Below the pieces are notes generated by a model that ran no database searches, was not told the DNA's origin, and saw nothing but the letters and a program-made list of their open reading frames with translations. The translations under genes were made by a program, and so were the position numbers. A stretch of DNA of 64,000 nucleotides from Taklimakanibacter albus. GTDB lineage: Bacteria; Pseudomonadota; Alphaproteobacteria; Rhizobiales; Aestuariivirgaceae. The DNA lies in assembly GCF_016595235.1 (NCBI RefSeq), contig NZ_JAENHL010000007.1, positions 536,781 through 600,780 of the forward strand, in the 5' to 3' direction. Shown piece after piece: positions 27,431-36,306 of this stretch (position 1 is the first letter of the stretch; every line of letters starts with the position of its first letter).

Positions 27431-28651
27431 GTGTTCCGTATCGTAGACCGCTATGTCCTGCGCCAGCTCGCCAAGCCGCTGATCACCTCGGTGGTCATCG
27501 GCCTGCTCGTGCTCTTGGCCGAACGCATGGTACGCCTTCTCGACACCACGCTCGGCAAGAAGAATTCGATCGGCGTCGTGTTCGAGATGCTGGCCTATCT
27601 GGTGCCGCATTATCTCGGCGTGGCCTTGCCGGCCGCCTTGTTCCTCGGTCTTCTCTTCAGTTTCAACAAGATGTCGCGCGACAGCGAGATCGACGCCTTC
27701 CTCGCTTCCGGCATCGGGCTTCACCGCATCGCCCAGCCGGTGGCCATCCTGTCGCTCATCCTGGCCGCCCTTTCCGTATTGATCGTCGGCTGGCTCCAGC
27801 CGCATACCCGTTACGCCTATCGCGCCGTCGTTTTCGACGTGAAGAATGTCGACGTCTTCTATCTCGCCGAGGAAGGCATCTTCATGCAGGCGGGCACCCG
27901 CACCTTCATCCTCGATAAGCTCAATCGCTCCGCCGGCTCATTCGAGCGCATCTTTCTCTTCGACAATCGCGGCAATGGCGGCATCGAGACGGTGACCGCC
28001 TCGAACGGACGCCTCATCGAAAACACCGATACGCGCCTGCCGGTGTTGCGCCTGCAGAACGGCCATCGCCTGCAGATCGACCGCATGCCGAGCCTCGCGC
28101 CGGACCAGACGCCACCCAGTTCGACGGTCAGCAATTTCGAGGAAGCCGACACGCCGCTCGGCCAGGTGGCCGACAAGACCTTCAGGCCGCGCGGCAATGA
28201 CGAACGCGAACTCACGCTTCCCGAGCTCATCACGCTGCAGGACAATCCGCCGGCGGGAGCCAAGCCTGATCAGATGCGCGCCGAGCTGCACAAGCGCATC
28301 ATCGCGATGCTCACCATGCCGATGCTGCCATTCCTCGCCGTGCCATTCGCTTTGAGCCGGCGCCGCAACCAGCGGACCTACCGGTTCGGCGTGGCGCTCA
28401 TCCTTCTGGTGGCCCTCCACGAGGTCATCGAGCAAGGCGCCATCGCAACACGCTCGAACGGCACCTCGCCCTGGCTCACCATGTGGCTGCCATTCCTGTC
28501 GGTCACCGCCTTTGCCGCCTGGCGCTTCTGGTCTGCGAGTTTCACCTTGCAGCCGGACCACCTCGACCGCGTCATCGATCGCTTCGCGACCGCGATGAGA
28601 CGGTTCTTCAGCAGAATAACGGCTCGCTTCCGGCGCGGAGAAGCGGCATGA
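27431..28651 (+). CDS. lptF: LptF/LptG-family permease (LptF-like)
   Basis: A 406-residue YjgP/YjgQ-family membrane protein. It has the paired N-terminal helices (FRIVDRYVLRQLAKPL, then VVIGLLVLLAERM), the SRDSEIDAFLASGIG loop, a beta-rich periplasmic domain (about residues 125-265) and three C-terminal helices. The start is GTG. LptFG with LptB moves lipopolysaccharide from the inner membrane. Usual rhizobial neighbours of lptFG (pepA, lptD, surA, pdxA, ksgA) are absent here; lipid head-group and ceramide genes surround it instead, so a dedicated sphingolipid transport role is possible. Confidence 0.85.
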   Translation: MFRIVDRYVLRQLAKPLITSVVIGLLVLLAERMVRLLDTTLGKKNSIGVVFEMLAYLVPHYLGVALPAALFLGLLFSFNKMSRDSEIDAFLASGIGLHRIAQPVAILSLILAALSVLIVGWLQPHTRYAYRAVVFDVKNVDVFYLAEEGIFMQAGTRTFILDKLNRSAGSFERIFLFDNRGNGGIETVTASNGRLIENTDTRLPVLRLQNGHRLQIDRMPSLAPDQTPPSSTVSNFEEADTPLGQVADKTFRPRGNDERELTLPELITLQDNPPAGAKPDQMRAELHKRIIAMLTMPMLPFLAVPFALSRRRNQRTYRFGVALILLVALHEVIEQGAIATRSNGTSPWLTMWLPFLSVTAFAAWRFWSASFTLQPDHLDRVIDRFATAMRRFFSRITARFRRGEAA

Positions 28652-29724
28652 AGATCATCGGCTGGATGCTCACGCGTATGGTCCTCATACGCTTCATCTT
28701 CATTCTCCTCGGCATTTCGATCTTCGTCATCACGCTCGACATCGTTGCCTATTCCAAGGAGATATTGGCGATCGGCGATGGCGGTCTCGACGCCGTCTTC
28801 ACCTATGTGATGATGCGGGCTCCCGGCACGCTCTCGACCTTCCTGCCGATCAGCGTGCTGATTGCCCTGCTGCTCGTCCTGATCGAACTGAGCTACCGCA
28901 ACGAGCTGCCGGCGATCTGGTCGTCCGGCGTATCGCCCTTCCGTGTCATGATGATGCTCATGCCTTTCGCCATTCTGGCCGGCGGGCTGCATTTTCTCCT
29001 CAATGATCAGGCCGTGCCGCGCACAGCGCCCACGCTGCGCGAATGGGGCATCGGCGACTACGACGAGAAGAAGCTGAAGGTCGGCGGCGAGAAGGACCCG
29101 ATCTGGATGCGGGCCGGACGCGACATCCTGCGGGCCGGCAGCGCCAATGCCCAGGCGACGGAACTCGAGGACGTCATCATCTTCCGGCGCGACGAAGCCG
29201 GTCTGTTGCGTGAGCAGATCATGGCGAAAAGCGCGGTGCTCAGTCAGGATCGCTGGCACCTCTCCAACGTGCTCGTTTACTATCGCGAGAACCTCCCGCC
29301 CAATCGGCTCGATCAGATGATTTATTCGGGATCCTTCCGGCCCGCCGCTGCCGGCGCACGCTCGGGCGACCCCGAAGAGATGAGCATGAGCGATCTGAGC
29401 TATTTCGTCGAAAATTCGGGCTTCGGCATCCGGCCGACCTGGGTCTATCAGACCTGGTGGCACAAAAGACTGGCGATCTTCGTCACCGCTTTCGCCATGG
29501 TGGCGCTGTGTATTCCGCTGGCGGCGCGTTTCCGCCGCGGCGGCGGCATCGGCATCATGTTCGCGGTCGGGATCGGTCTCGGCTTCGTGTTCTTCATCGC
29601 CGACGGCATCGCGCTCACCATGGGCGAGCTTGGCTTCGTGACGCCATGGTTCGCCGCCTGGGCTCCGGTCCTGGGCCTCGCCGCGATCGCCGGTTTCATC
29701 ACCTTCCGCACCGAACGCCTATGA
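28648..29724 (+). CDS. lptG: LptF/LptG-family permease (LptG-like)
   Basis: A 358-residue second member of the pair, coupled to the first by a 4-base overlap. The N-terminal helices (VLIRFIFILLGISIFVITLD), the FLPISVLIALLLVLIELSYR and ELPAIWSSGVSPFR loop, a periplasmic jelly-roll region (about residues 140-260) and three terminal helices match LptG. The next gene starts in its stop codon (ATGA). No lptB, lptC or lptA is visible nearby, so any ATPase partner is encoded elsewhere or is shared. Confidence 0.85.
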   Translation: MKIIGWMLTRMVLIRFIFILLGISIFVITLDIVAYSKEILAIGDGGLDAVFTYVMMRAPGTLSTFLPISVLIALLLVLIELSYRNELPAIWSSGVSPFRVMMMLMPFAILAGGLHFLLNDQAVPRTAPTLREWGIGDYDEKKLKVGGEKDPIWMRAGRDILRAGSANAQATELEDVIIFRRDEAGLLREQIMAKSAVLSQDRWHLSNVLVYYRENLPPNRLDQMIYSGSFRPAAAGARSGDPEEMSMSDLSYFVENSGFGIRPTWVYQTWWHKRLAIFVTAFAMVALCIPLAARFRRGGGIGIMFAVGIGLGFVFFIADGIALTMGELGFVTPWFAAWAPVLGLAAIAGFITFRTERL

Positions 29725-30920
29725 GCCTGGAAAACGCGACAATGAACGCCGCTCCGGCCGGGCAGGGAACGCAATCGACGTCGAAGCCGGCGTTTTGCTT
29801 CGTCGGCTCGAGCGATATCCACTTGTGGTCGCTGACGCCGGTGGAGCGCCTGCGCCGCCAGTTCGCCCGCGAGGGCGTGACGACGGAGGTCTCCTTCGAG
29901 CAGGCCTCCCGGTACAATGGGCCGGTGATCTTCGTGACGGCCGACGCGGTCCTCGATCAGCCCTTGATTCCCATCCTGGCCACCCGGTCCAATGTGCTGA
30001 TCATCGGCACCACCGGTCGTGGCAGCGCGCCGCTCGCCGTACAAGCGCCGGGCCAGCATGCCGGCGCCATTGCCGAGATATTGCTCGAGGGCATCGAGCC
30101 TTCGTCCGATCTCGGGCTCCTGTCGCGTACCCCCGACCAGCTCGATGCCAAGTTCTGGAAGGCGTTGCGCAAGCGCGAGACGCCTTATGCTTTCCGCGTG
30201 ACCGCCGACAACCGCCCGGATGTCGAGTGGCGGATGTTCATGGGCACGTACAAGGGTGCCACCGACCTGGTGACCAAGCATCTTTGGCCGCGCCCCGCTT
30301 TCGCGGTGACCCGTTGGCTGGCGCCGCGCGGCGTCACGCCGAACATGGTTACTTGCGTCGGCGCGGTCATGGTCTTCCTCGCCTTCTGGCTGTTCATGCA
30401 GGGCCAGTATGGCATGGGCCTTGCAGCGGCCTGGCTCATGACATTCCTCGATACCGTCGACGGCAAGCTCGCGCGCACCACGCTGACCTCCAGCAAATGG
30501 GGCGACGTGTTCGACCATGGTCTCGACCTCATCCATCCACCCTTCTGGTATGTCGCCTGGGGCATGGGTCTCGCTTATGCCGGCCATCCACTCGATGACA
30601 CGACCTTCTGGACCGTCATCGCGGCGATCCTCGGCGGTTATGTGCTGCAACGGATCATGGAGGGTATCTCCATCAAGTGGCTGGGCCTCGAAATCCACAT
30701 CTGGCGCAAGATCGACACGGTGTTTCGCCAGATCACCGCACGCCGCAACCCGAATCTCGTGATCCTGACGGCCTTCACCTTGATGGGCCGGCCCGACTGG
30801 GGCCTCATCGCGGTGGCCTGGTGGACGGTCATCTGTCTCGTGTTGCACGGCCTGCAACTCGCCCAGGGCCTCGCCGCGAAACGCGCCGGCCCCCTTGAAT
30901 CCTGGATGGCGAAGGGCTGA
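29721..30920 (+). CDS. CDP-alcohol phosphatidyltransferase with N-terminal extension
   Basis: A 399-residue enzyme. The C-terminal domain (from about residue 190) holds the complete CDP-alcohol phosphotransferase signature: D-x2-D-G-x2-A-R-x8-G-x3-D-x3-D in DTVDGKLARTT ... GDVFDHGLD. It exchanges CMP between a CDP-linked substrate and an alcohol. The first 170 residues look like a reduced NTP-transferase fold (TPVERLRRQFAREGV, then VIFVTADAVLDQPLIPILA) without the glycine-rich loop. The layout resembles the cytidylyltransferase-phosphatidyltransferase fusions of inositol lipid pathways. It is coupled to LptG and to the lipid kinase. Confidence 0.82.
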   Translation: MSLENATMNAAPAGQGTQSTSKPAFCFVGSSDIHLWSLTPVERLRRQFAREGVTTEVSFEQASRYNGPVIFVTADAVLDQPLIPILATRSNVLIIGTTGRGSAPLAVQAPGQHAGAIAEILLEGIEPSSDLGLLSRTPDQLDAKFWKALRKRETPYAFRVTADNRPDVEWRMFMGTYKGATDLVTKHLWPRPAFAVTRWLAPRGVTPNMVTCVGAVMVFLAFWLFMQGQYGMGLAAAWLMTFLDTVDGKLARTTLTSSKWGDVFDHGLDLIHPPFWYVAWGMGLAYAGHPLDDTTFWTVIAAILGGYVLQRIMEGISIKWLGLEIHIWRKIDTVFRQITARRNPNLVILTAFTLMGRPDWGLIAVAWWTVICLVLHGLQLAQGLAAKRAGPLESWMAKG

Positions 30921-31873
30921 TGACGCGCGGTCTCATCGTCAATCCGCTATCCGGCAAGGCGAGCGGCAAAGGCCTCGAACTGGCCGCCCTCCTCAAGGAG
31001 CATCCCCAGATCATCGTCCGGGTGCTGGCGAATTTTTCCCAGCTCAACCCGTTCATCGCGGAAATGGCCGAGGCCGGCGTGACCGATCTGTTCATCAGCT
31101 CGGGCGACGGCACTGTCCAGGCGATCCAGACCGAGATCGCCGAGCGTTATGCGCCGAAATTCCTTCCGCGTCTTTCGCTTCTGCCGCACGGCACGACGAA
31201 CATGACCGCCGCCGATCTCGGTTTCCGCAACCGCGACGTGAAGGTTCAGGCTGATTTCATCGCCAACCGGCAGCCGCGGGTGATGGTCACGCGTCCGACC
31301 CTGCGTGTCGCCAATCCCCGTGACGGCCGCGTCCGTCACGGCATGTTTCTCGGCACCGGCGCCGTCTGGCAGGCAACTGTCTTCTGTCAGGACGTCGTCC
31401 ACGGCACCGGCTTGAAGGGCGAATTCGCCACTTTCGCGACGCTTGCCAGCGCCGTCGCCAAGGCGCTGTTCACCCGCGCCAATCCTCACGATACGCAGAG
31501 GATCGACCGCCCCTATCCGATCAAGCTCATGCAGGATCGCGCGGCGGTCGTCGACGGTGAGCATCTGATGCTTCTCGCCACCACGCTCGACAAGCTCATT
31601 CTCGGCACCAAACCCTTCTGGGGCGGCAAGAACGGCCCGATCCGCGTTTCGACATTTCCCTATCCGGTCCCCAGCATCACACGCTGGCTGCTGCCCTTGA
31701 TGTATGGCGGCGAGGGCCGCCGCGTACCGCAAGGGGCGCGCAGCGTCTCCGGCCGCGTCTTCGAGATCGCGACCAGCACGCCTTTCGTCATCGACGGCGA
31801 GTTCTTCGAAACGCCGGCCGACGGACCGCTGCGGGTCGAAACCGGTCCCGAATTCGCGTATATTTGCGGATGA
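30920..31873 (+). CDS. Diacylglycerol/ceramide kinase family lipid kinase
   Basis: A 317-residue lipid kinase of the YegS/LCB5/DAGK family. Family motifs are RGLIVNPLSGKASGKG at the start, the nucleotide site ISSGDGTVQAI near residue 75 and LLPHGTTNMTAADLG near residue 100. It phosphorylates a lipid hydroxyl. Caulobacter CpgB, a ceramide kinase of this family, lies next to spt; by analogy the substrate here could be ceramide, with diacylglycerol as alternative. One-base overlap with the preceding stop and 4-base overlap with the next start. Confidence 0.82.
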   Translation: MTRGLIVNPLSGKASGKGLELAALLKEHPQIIVRVLANFSQLNPFIAEMAEAGVTDLFISSGDGTVQAIQTEIAERYAPKFLPRLSLLPHGTTNMTAADLGFRNRDVKVQADFIANRQPRVMVTRPTLRVANPRDGRVRHGMFLGTGAVWQATVFCQDVVHGTGLKGEFATFATLASAVAKALFTRANPHDTQRIDRPYPIKLMQDRAAVVDGEHLMLLATTLDKLILGTKPFWGGKNGPIRVSTFPYPVPSITRWLLPLMYGGEGRRVPQGARSVSGRVFEIATSTPFVIDGEFFETPADGPLRVETGPEFAYICG

Positions 31874-32751
31874 TGGACAGGCCGCCCGCAGAACTCGCAG
31901 CCCTGGTCGCCACGACACTCGATCGTCCGCTCTCCGCCGATGTCCGGGCGATGGCCGATCATGTGTTGAGCCGGCATAAGACAGCCGCCGCCATTCTCGC
32001 TTATGGATCCTGCCTGCGCGGCGTCGGCACCGATGAATCGCTGATCGATCTCTATGTTCTCTTCGCAAGCGATGCGGATGTGAGCGCCAATCCGGTGAGC
32101 CGCATCGGCGCTCGTCTGGTGCCGCCCAATGTCTATTATGCCGAGACGGTTCATGATGGCCGCACCTTGAGGTGCAAATACGCCGCCACGACCTTGCCGC
32201 TGTTTGCCCGGCACATGCGCACTGACACGAAGAACCCTTATTTCTGGGCGCGTTTCGCGCAGCCCGCCGCCCTCGCCTATGTGTCGAACGACGAAAGTCG
32301 CGCACGTGTCGTCGCGGCGGTGAGCCAGGCCGTCATCACCATGTATCGCGCCGCGCTCGCCTCTGCACCACAAGGGAGCGCCGCGGCCGATACCTGGCGC
32401 CGCGGTTTCGAGGAAACCTATCGGACCGAGCTGCGCCCCGAATCTGGCAGCCGCGCCGGCGAGCTCGTTGCCGCGAATGCCGCCTTCTACGAAAAGGCGG
32501 CCATGCTGATCGGAGAGCCTTCGGTGCCGCCTGTGTCCTGGCGGCTGCGGCGCTGGCAGGGCAAGGCCCTGTCGGTCGCGAGACTTGTGAAGGCGGCCTT
32601 CACCTTTGAAGGCGGCGCTTCCTATGCGGCCTGGAAAATCGAGCGGCACAGCGGCAACAAGATCGAGCTTTCACCCTGGCAGCGCCGGCATCCAGTGCTT
32701 GCCGGCTTCATGCTGCTGCCCAGGCTTTTATGGCGCGGCGCCGTCAAGTGA
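31870..32751 (+). CDS. Tam41-like nucleotidyltransferase (candidate lipid cytidylyltransferase)
   Basis: A 293-residue protein. The nucleotidyltransferase core reads AAILAYGSCLRG ... SLIDLYVLF, with GS and the metal-binding D, followed by PPNVYYAETVHDGRTLRCKY and YFWARFAQPAALAYV. This order (AYGS, DLYV, VYY-x-G-x-KY, W-x-R-x-x-P) recalls Tam41/Mmp37, the mitochondrial CDP-diacylglycerol synthase. Placed directly after a lipid kinase and a CDP-alcohol phosphatidyltransferase, it would make CDP-lipid from lipid phosphate and CTP. The similarity is judged by eye. The ATG at 31870 overlaps the kinase stop; an adjacent ATG is at 31873. Confidence 0.65.
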   Translation: MMDRPPAELAALVATTLDRPLSADVRAMADHVLSRHKTAAAILAYGSCLRGVGTDESLIDLYVLFASDADVSANPVSRIGARLVPPNVYYAETVHDGRTLRCKYAATTLPLFARHMRTDTKNPYFWARFAQPAALAYVSNDESRARVVAAVSQAVITMYRAALASAPQGSAAADTWRRGFEETYRTELRPESGSRAGELVAANAAFYEKAAMLIGEPSVPPVSWRLRRWQGKALSVARLVKAAFTFEGGASYAAWKIERHSGNKIELSPWQRRHPVLAGFMLLPRLLWRGAVK

Positions 32752-32884
32752 AACCATATCGCATTGCAGTAGAGCCGCTCGATTAACACCATATTTACCA
32801 AACAAATATCAGATAAACTGTGTTAGTCTCTCCTTACGGCGTTTCGGTCTAAGTAAATCCTCGGGATTCACAGTCCGGCGGAAG
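32752..32884 (+). promoter_or_regulatory. AT-rich promoter region of the GGDEF-EAL gene
   Basis: About 130 bases with a marked drop in GC (about 32785-32835: TTAACACC, ATTTACC, AACAAATATC, GATAAACTG). It breaks the close spacing of the preceding operon, so an independent promoter for the downstream gene is likely. Confidence 0.4.
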
Positions 32885-34864
32885 ATGAAACACTCGATCG
32901 TCAAGCGGGCGATCTCGGTCGCACATCGCAGTGTCATGATCGCGCTGTTCGGCGCGTTCCTGCTGGCTGTCGCTGGAATGATCGAGCGCTCGATATTCGA
33001 AAACTGGGCGCGCCAGATCGACGCCCGGCTGCAACGGGCGAGTCTCGTTGCCAATCAGATCGCGCTGTTCGACGAGCGCCTCTCCATGTTCGCCCATATG
33101 GCCGTATCCAGCGGCGATTGGCGGTGGATCATCCGCTACGAAAATGCCGTCCCGCTGCTCGATCGCTCGATTGCCGATGGGATCGCGATGGCCCCCGCCG
33201 AGGCCGCGAAGCGTTTCACCACCTATGGCAAGATTTCCAACGAAGCGACCACCAATATGGAGCGCCAGGCACTGAGCCTTGTCCAGAAAGGGCAGAAGGC
33301 CGAGGCCGAGGCGATCCTCGATTCGCGCACTTATGCGATGGAGAAGGCGCGGCTGACCAGCGAAACCGGCCGCCTCGTCGAGGCCACCCGTCAGCAGCTG
33401 CGCACTGATTTCGCGTCGGTCTCAAAATTCTCGCAGCTGTCGAAATTCTGCCTCGTGCTGATCGGCTTGGGAATCCTGTGGTGGGCTCTCTACCGCAATC
33501 TCCGCCGCTCGGAGGACGTCTTCGCCGAAGCTGAGGACAATATCCGCTTCCTCGCCATGCATGACGAACTGACCGGTCTCGCCAACCGGCGCGCGCTGAG
33601 CGGCGTTCTCGGCGAGAAGCTCCATACCGTTTCCACCGGGGGCAAGAAGCTTGCGTTGATCTCGCTGGACATGGTCGGCTTCAAGAAGGTCAACAGTCTC
33701 TATGGCCACGTCGCCGGCGATACGATCCTCGTCGCCTTGGCCAAGCGCCTCCAGTCCAATCAGAGCGATTTGACCAACACTTTCCGCGTCGGCGGCGACG
33801 AGTTCGTGATCCTCACCGAATTCGCCGACGAGCAGGATCTCGAGGCGCAATGCGACCGGCTGATCAAGCTGCTGAAAAAGCCGATTGCTGCGGCGTCCGG
33901 CACCATATCCCTCAATGCCCGCCTTGGTGTCGCCAAGGCGCCCCAGGACGCGACCGATCCGCAATCGCTCTATCGCAAGGCCGACATCGCACTTCAGCAT
34001 GCGCGCGGCGAGCAATCCGAGGCCACCGTCTACTACAATGCCTCGATGGACGATCGCATCAGGCTGCGCGCCCGCATCGAAACCGAACTGCCGGCGGCGA
34101 TCGAGCGCGGCCTCATCGTGCCGTATTTCCAGCCGGTCGTGGAGCTCGCCACCGGACGTCTCGTCGGCTTCGAGGCTCTCGCCCGCTGGGAGCATCCCGA
34201 TGACGGGCTGATCAGTCCCGACTCCTTCATCTCGGTCGCCGAGGAGGCGGGTCTCATCGACGACCTGTTTATCTCCATCCTGCGGCAGGCCTGCGCCAGT
34301 GCGCGCCTGTGGCCCCCGCAGCTTTCGGTGTCGGTCAATCTTTCTCCCATGCAGCTCGTCAACCCGAATATTTCGGTGCGCATCCGCGACATCGTCAAGG
34401 ATGCCGGCATCACGCCGCAAAGATTGGAGATCGAGATTACCGAAAGCGCCCTCGCCGCCAACTTCGAGTCGGTGCGCCAGCCGCTGGTCGATCTCAAACT
34501 GCTCGGCATCTCCATCGCGCTCGATGATTTCGGCACCGGCTATTCGAGCCTGCAGCATCTCTCCGAGCTCCTGATCAACAAGATCAAGATCGACAAATCC
34601 TTCATTCGCCCTTCGGCCGATCCCCAGCAGAACGCCAAGATCGTGCGCTCCATGCTCAGCCTCGCCCGGAGCCTTGGTGTCGCGACGACGGCGGAAGGCA
34701 TCGAGCTCAAGGCGCAGGCGATCGAGCTGCAGCAACTCGGCTGCATCTACGGCCAGGGCTTTCTCTACAGCCGGCCGGTAAACCAGCTCGCCTGCCTGAC
34801 GCTGATCGAGAAATGGGACGCTGCCGCCGCCCGCCCCTCGCCGCGCATGCGCGAGGTCAGCTAG
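32885..34864 (+). CDS. Membrane-bound GGDEF-EAL cyclic-di-GMP protein
   Basis: A 659-residue protein. Helices at about residues 17-36 and 183-203 enclose a 145-residue periplasmic sensor region. The diguanylate cyclase domain has the intact RVGGDEFVIL motif near residue 300. The phosphodiesterase domain has GFEALARWEHP near residue 425, EIEITESAL, LDDFGTGYSSLQ and TTAEGIE, so it also appears catalytically complete. It may make or degrade c-di-GMP. It is convergent with spt, and the two 3' ends overlap by 8 bases; a link to the lipid genes is not shown. Confidence 0.92.
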   Translation: MKHSIVKRAISVAHRSVMIALFGAFLLAVAGMIERSIFENWARQIDARLQRASLVANQIALFDERLSMFAHMAVSSGDWRWIIRYENAVPLLDRSIADGIAMAPAEAAKRFTTYGKISNEATTNMERQALSLVQKGQKAEAEAILDSRTYAMEKARLTSETGRLVEATRQQLRTDFASVSKFSQLSKFCLVLIGLGILWWALYRNLRRSEDVFAEAEDNIRFLAMHDELTGLANRRALSGVLGEKLHTVSTGGKKLALISLDMVGFKKVNSLYGHVAGDTILVALAKRLQSNQSDLTNTFRVGGDEFVILTEFADEQDLEAQCDRLIKLLKKPIAAASGTISLNARLGVAKAPQDATDPQSLYRKADIALQHARGEQSEATVYYNASMDDRIRLRARIETELPAAIERGLIVPYFQPVVELATGRLVGFEALARWEHPDDGLISPDSFISVAEEAGLIDDLFISILRQACASARLWPPQLSVSVNLSPMQLVNPNISVRIRDIVKDAGITPQRLEIEITESALAANFESVRQPLVDLKLLGISIALDDFGTGYSSLQHLSELLINKIKIDKSFIRPSADPQQNAKIVRSMLSLARSLGVATTAEGIELKAQAIELQQLGCIYGQGFLYSRPVNQLACLTLIEKWDAAAARPSPRMREVS

Positions 34865-36059
34865 CCTTTTTGTAGTGGCCCTGCGCGACGACCTCGCCGA
34901 ACAACGCGATGATCCGGTCGATGTCCTCGAATGTATGCGCCGCCGACACCGAGCAGCGCAGCAGGCATTGCTTGCCGGGCGTGCCGGGCGGCAGGGCGAT
35001 GTTCACATAGACGCCGGCATTGAGAAGCGCATTCCACATGGCGATGGTCGAAACCTCGTCGGGGCAGTTCACCGCCACGATGGGGCTCACGCTGTCGCAG
35101 CCGAGCGCCAGGCCCAGCGCCTTGAAGCCGTTGAACAGGCGGGCCGAATTGACCGCCAGGCGTTCGCGCCGCTCGGGCTCTGCCTTGAGCTTGCGGATCG
35201 CCGCCAGCGACGTCGCCACCGTCGCGGGTGACGGTGAGGCGGTGAACATATAGGGGCGCGAGGTATAGCGCAGCATGTTGAACAGCGGATGGTTACCGGC
35301 GCCGAAGCCGCCGATCGCGCCGATGCTCTTCGAGAAGGTGCCGACGACGAAATCGACATCGTCCTCGAGGCCCGCCTCGTCGGCGAGGCCCCGGCCGTTC
35401 GGACCCAGCACGCCGAAGGAATGCGCTTCGTCGACGAGCAGCTGGAAGCCGTGTTTCTTCTTGACCTCGACGAAATCGGCGAGCGGAGCACGGTCGCCCA
35501 GCATCGAATAGATGCCTTCGAGGACCACCAGCCGGCCGCCCCCGTCTTCCGAGCGCGCCAGGCGCTTGTCGAGGTCGCTCGCGTCATTGTGGCGGAAGCG
35601 CACCAGCTTGGCGCCCGACAAGGTGCAGCCGTCATAGATCGAGGAATGCGAGTCGGCGTCGAGATAGATCGTGTCCTTAGGCCCCGCGAGCCCCGCCAGC
35701 ATGCCGAGATTGGCCTGGTAGCCGGTGGTGAACATGATGCAGTGCGTGCGGTTGAGAAAGCCCGCCAGTTCCTTCTCGAGATCGCGATGCAGGGCATAGG
35801 AGCCGTTGGCGATGCGCGAGCCCGTCGTGCCGGTGCCGTAGAGGCCGAGCGCCTCCTGTCCGGCAGCGATGCAGTCGGGCTCGAAGGTGATGCCCATATA
35901 ATTGTTGGTGCCGGCCAGCACGGTCTCGCGGCCGTTGATGATGGCGCGGGTCGGCGACAGGATCCGGTCATTGGTGAGGCTGACCGCATTGACGCCGAGC
36001 GACATCATGCGCTCATGACGCTCGGCTATGCCGCGGTGCTTGTCGAAGAGATCAGTCAT
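34857..36059 (-). CDS. spt: Serine palmitoyltransferase
   Basis: A 400-residue PLP enzyme of the alpha-oxoamine synthase family (Spt/KBL/AONS/ALAS). The PLP lysine is in FVVGTFSKSIGAIGGFG near residue 243; LLVDEAHSFGVLG carries the cofactor-binding Asp, and TNNYMGI and GTGTTGSRIANG are typical. It condenses serine with an acyl thioester to 3-ketosphinganine. A neighbouring dedicated acyl carrier protein, CerR-like reductase and acyl-AMP ligase select Spt over KBL or AONS. It is the last gene of the minus-strand ceramide operon. Confidence 0.88.
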   Translation of the reverse strand: MTDLFDKHRGIAERHERMMSLGVNAVSLTNDRILSPTRAIINGRETVLAGTNNYMGITFEPDCIAAGQEALGLYGTGTTGSRIANGSYALHRDLEKELAGFLNRTHCIMFTTGYQANLGMLAGLAGPKDTIYLDADSHSSIYDGCTLSGAKLVRFRHNDASDLDKRLARSEDGGGRLVVLEGIYSMLGDRAPLADFVEVKKKHGFQLLVDEAHSFGVLGPNGRGLADEAGLEDDVDFVVGTFSKSIGAIGGFGAGNHPLFNMLRYTSRPYMFTASPSPATVATSLAAIRKLKAEPERRERLAVNSARLFNGFKALGLALGCDSVSPIVAVNCPDEVSTIAMWNALLNAGVYVNIALPPGTPGKQCLLRCSVSAAHTFEDIDRIIALFGEVVAQGHYKKAS

Positions 36060-36063
36060 GGGA

Positions 36064-36306
36064 TCACACCTTTGCCAGACGGCCTTCGACGACCTTCACG
36101 AGATCGGCGAGCGAGCGGGTTTCGGAGAGGACATTGAGCGGGATTTCGATGTCGAAATGGTCTTCTACTTCCATGACGAAGTCCATCACCGACACGGAAT
36201 CGATATTGAGATCGGCAGAGATATCTGTTTCGGGCTTAAGGGCGATCTTGGCCGTATTGAACGGTTCAAGCAGCTGACACAGGGTCGCGAATATGTCCTG
36301 GTTCAT
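36064..36306 (-). CDS. Acyl carrier protein of ceramide operon
   Basis: An 80-residue acyl carrier protein. The phosphopantetheine serine lies in DLNIDSVSVMDFVMEVED at about residue 37, and helix 3 follows (IEIPLNVLSETRSLADLV). The site reads DSVSVMD, not the DSLxxVE of the housekeeping ACP, so it is a specialised carrier. It probably delivers the acyl chain to serine palmitoyltransferase. It overlaps the cerR-like stop by 4 bases and is 4 bases from spt. Confidence 0.88.
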   Translation of the reverse strand: MNQDIFATLCQLLEPFNTAKIALKPETDISADLNIDSVSVMDFVMEVEDHFDIEIPLNVLSETRSLADLVKVVEGRLAKV

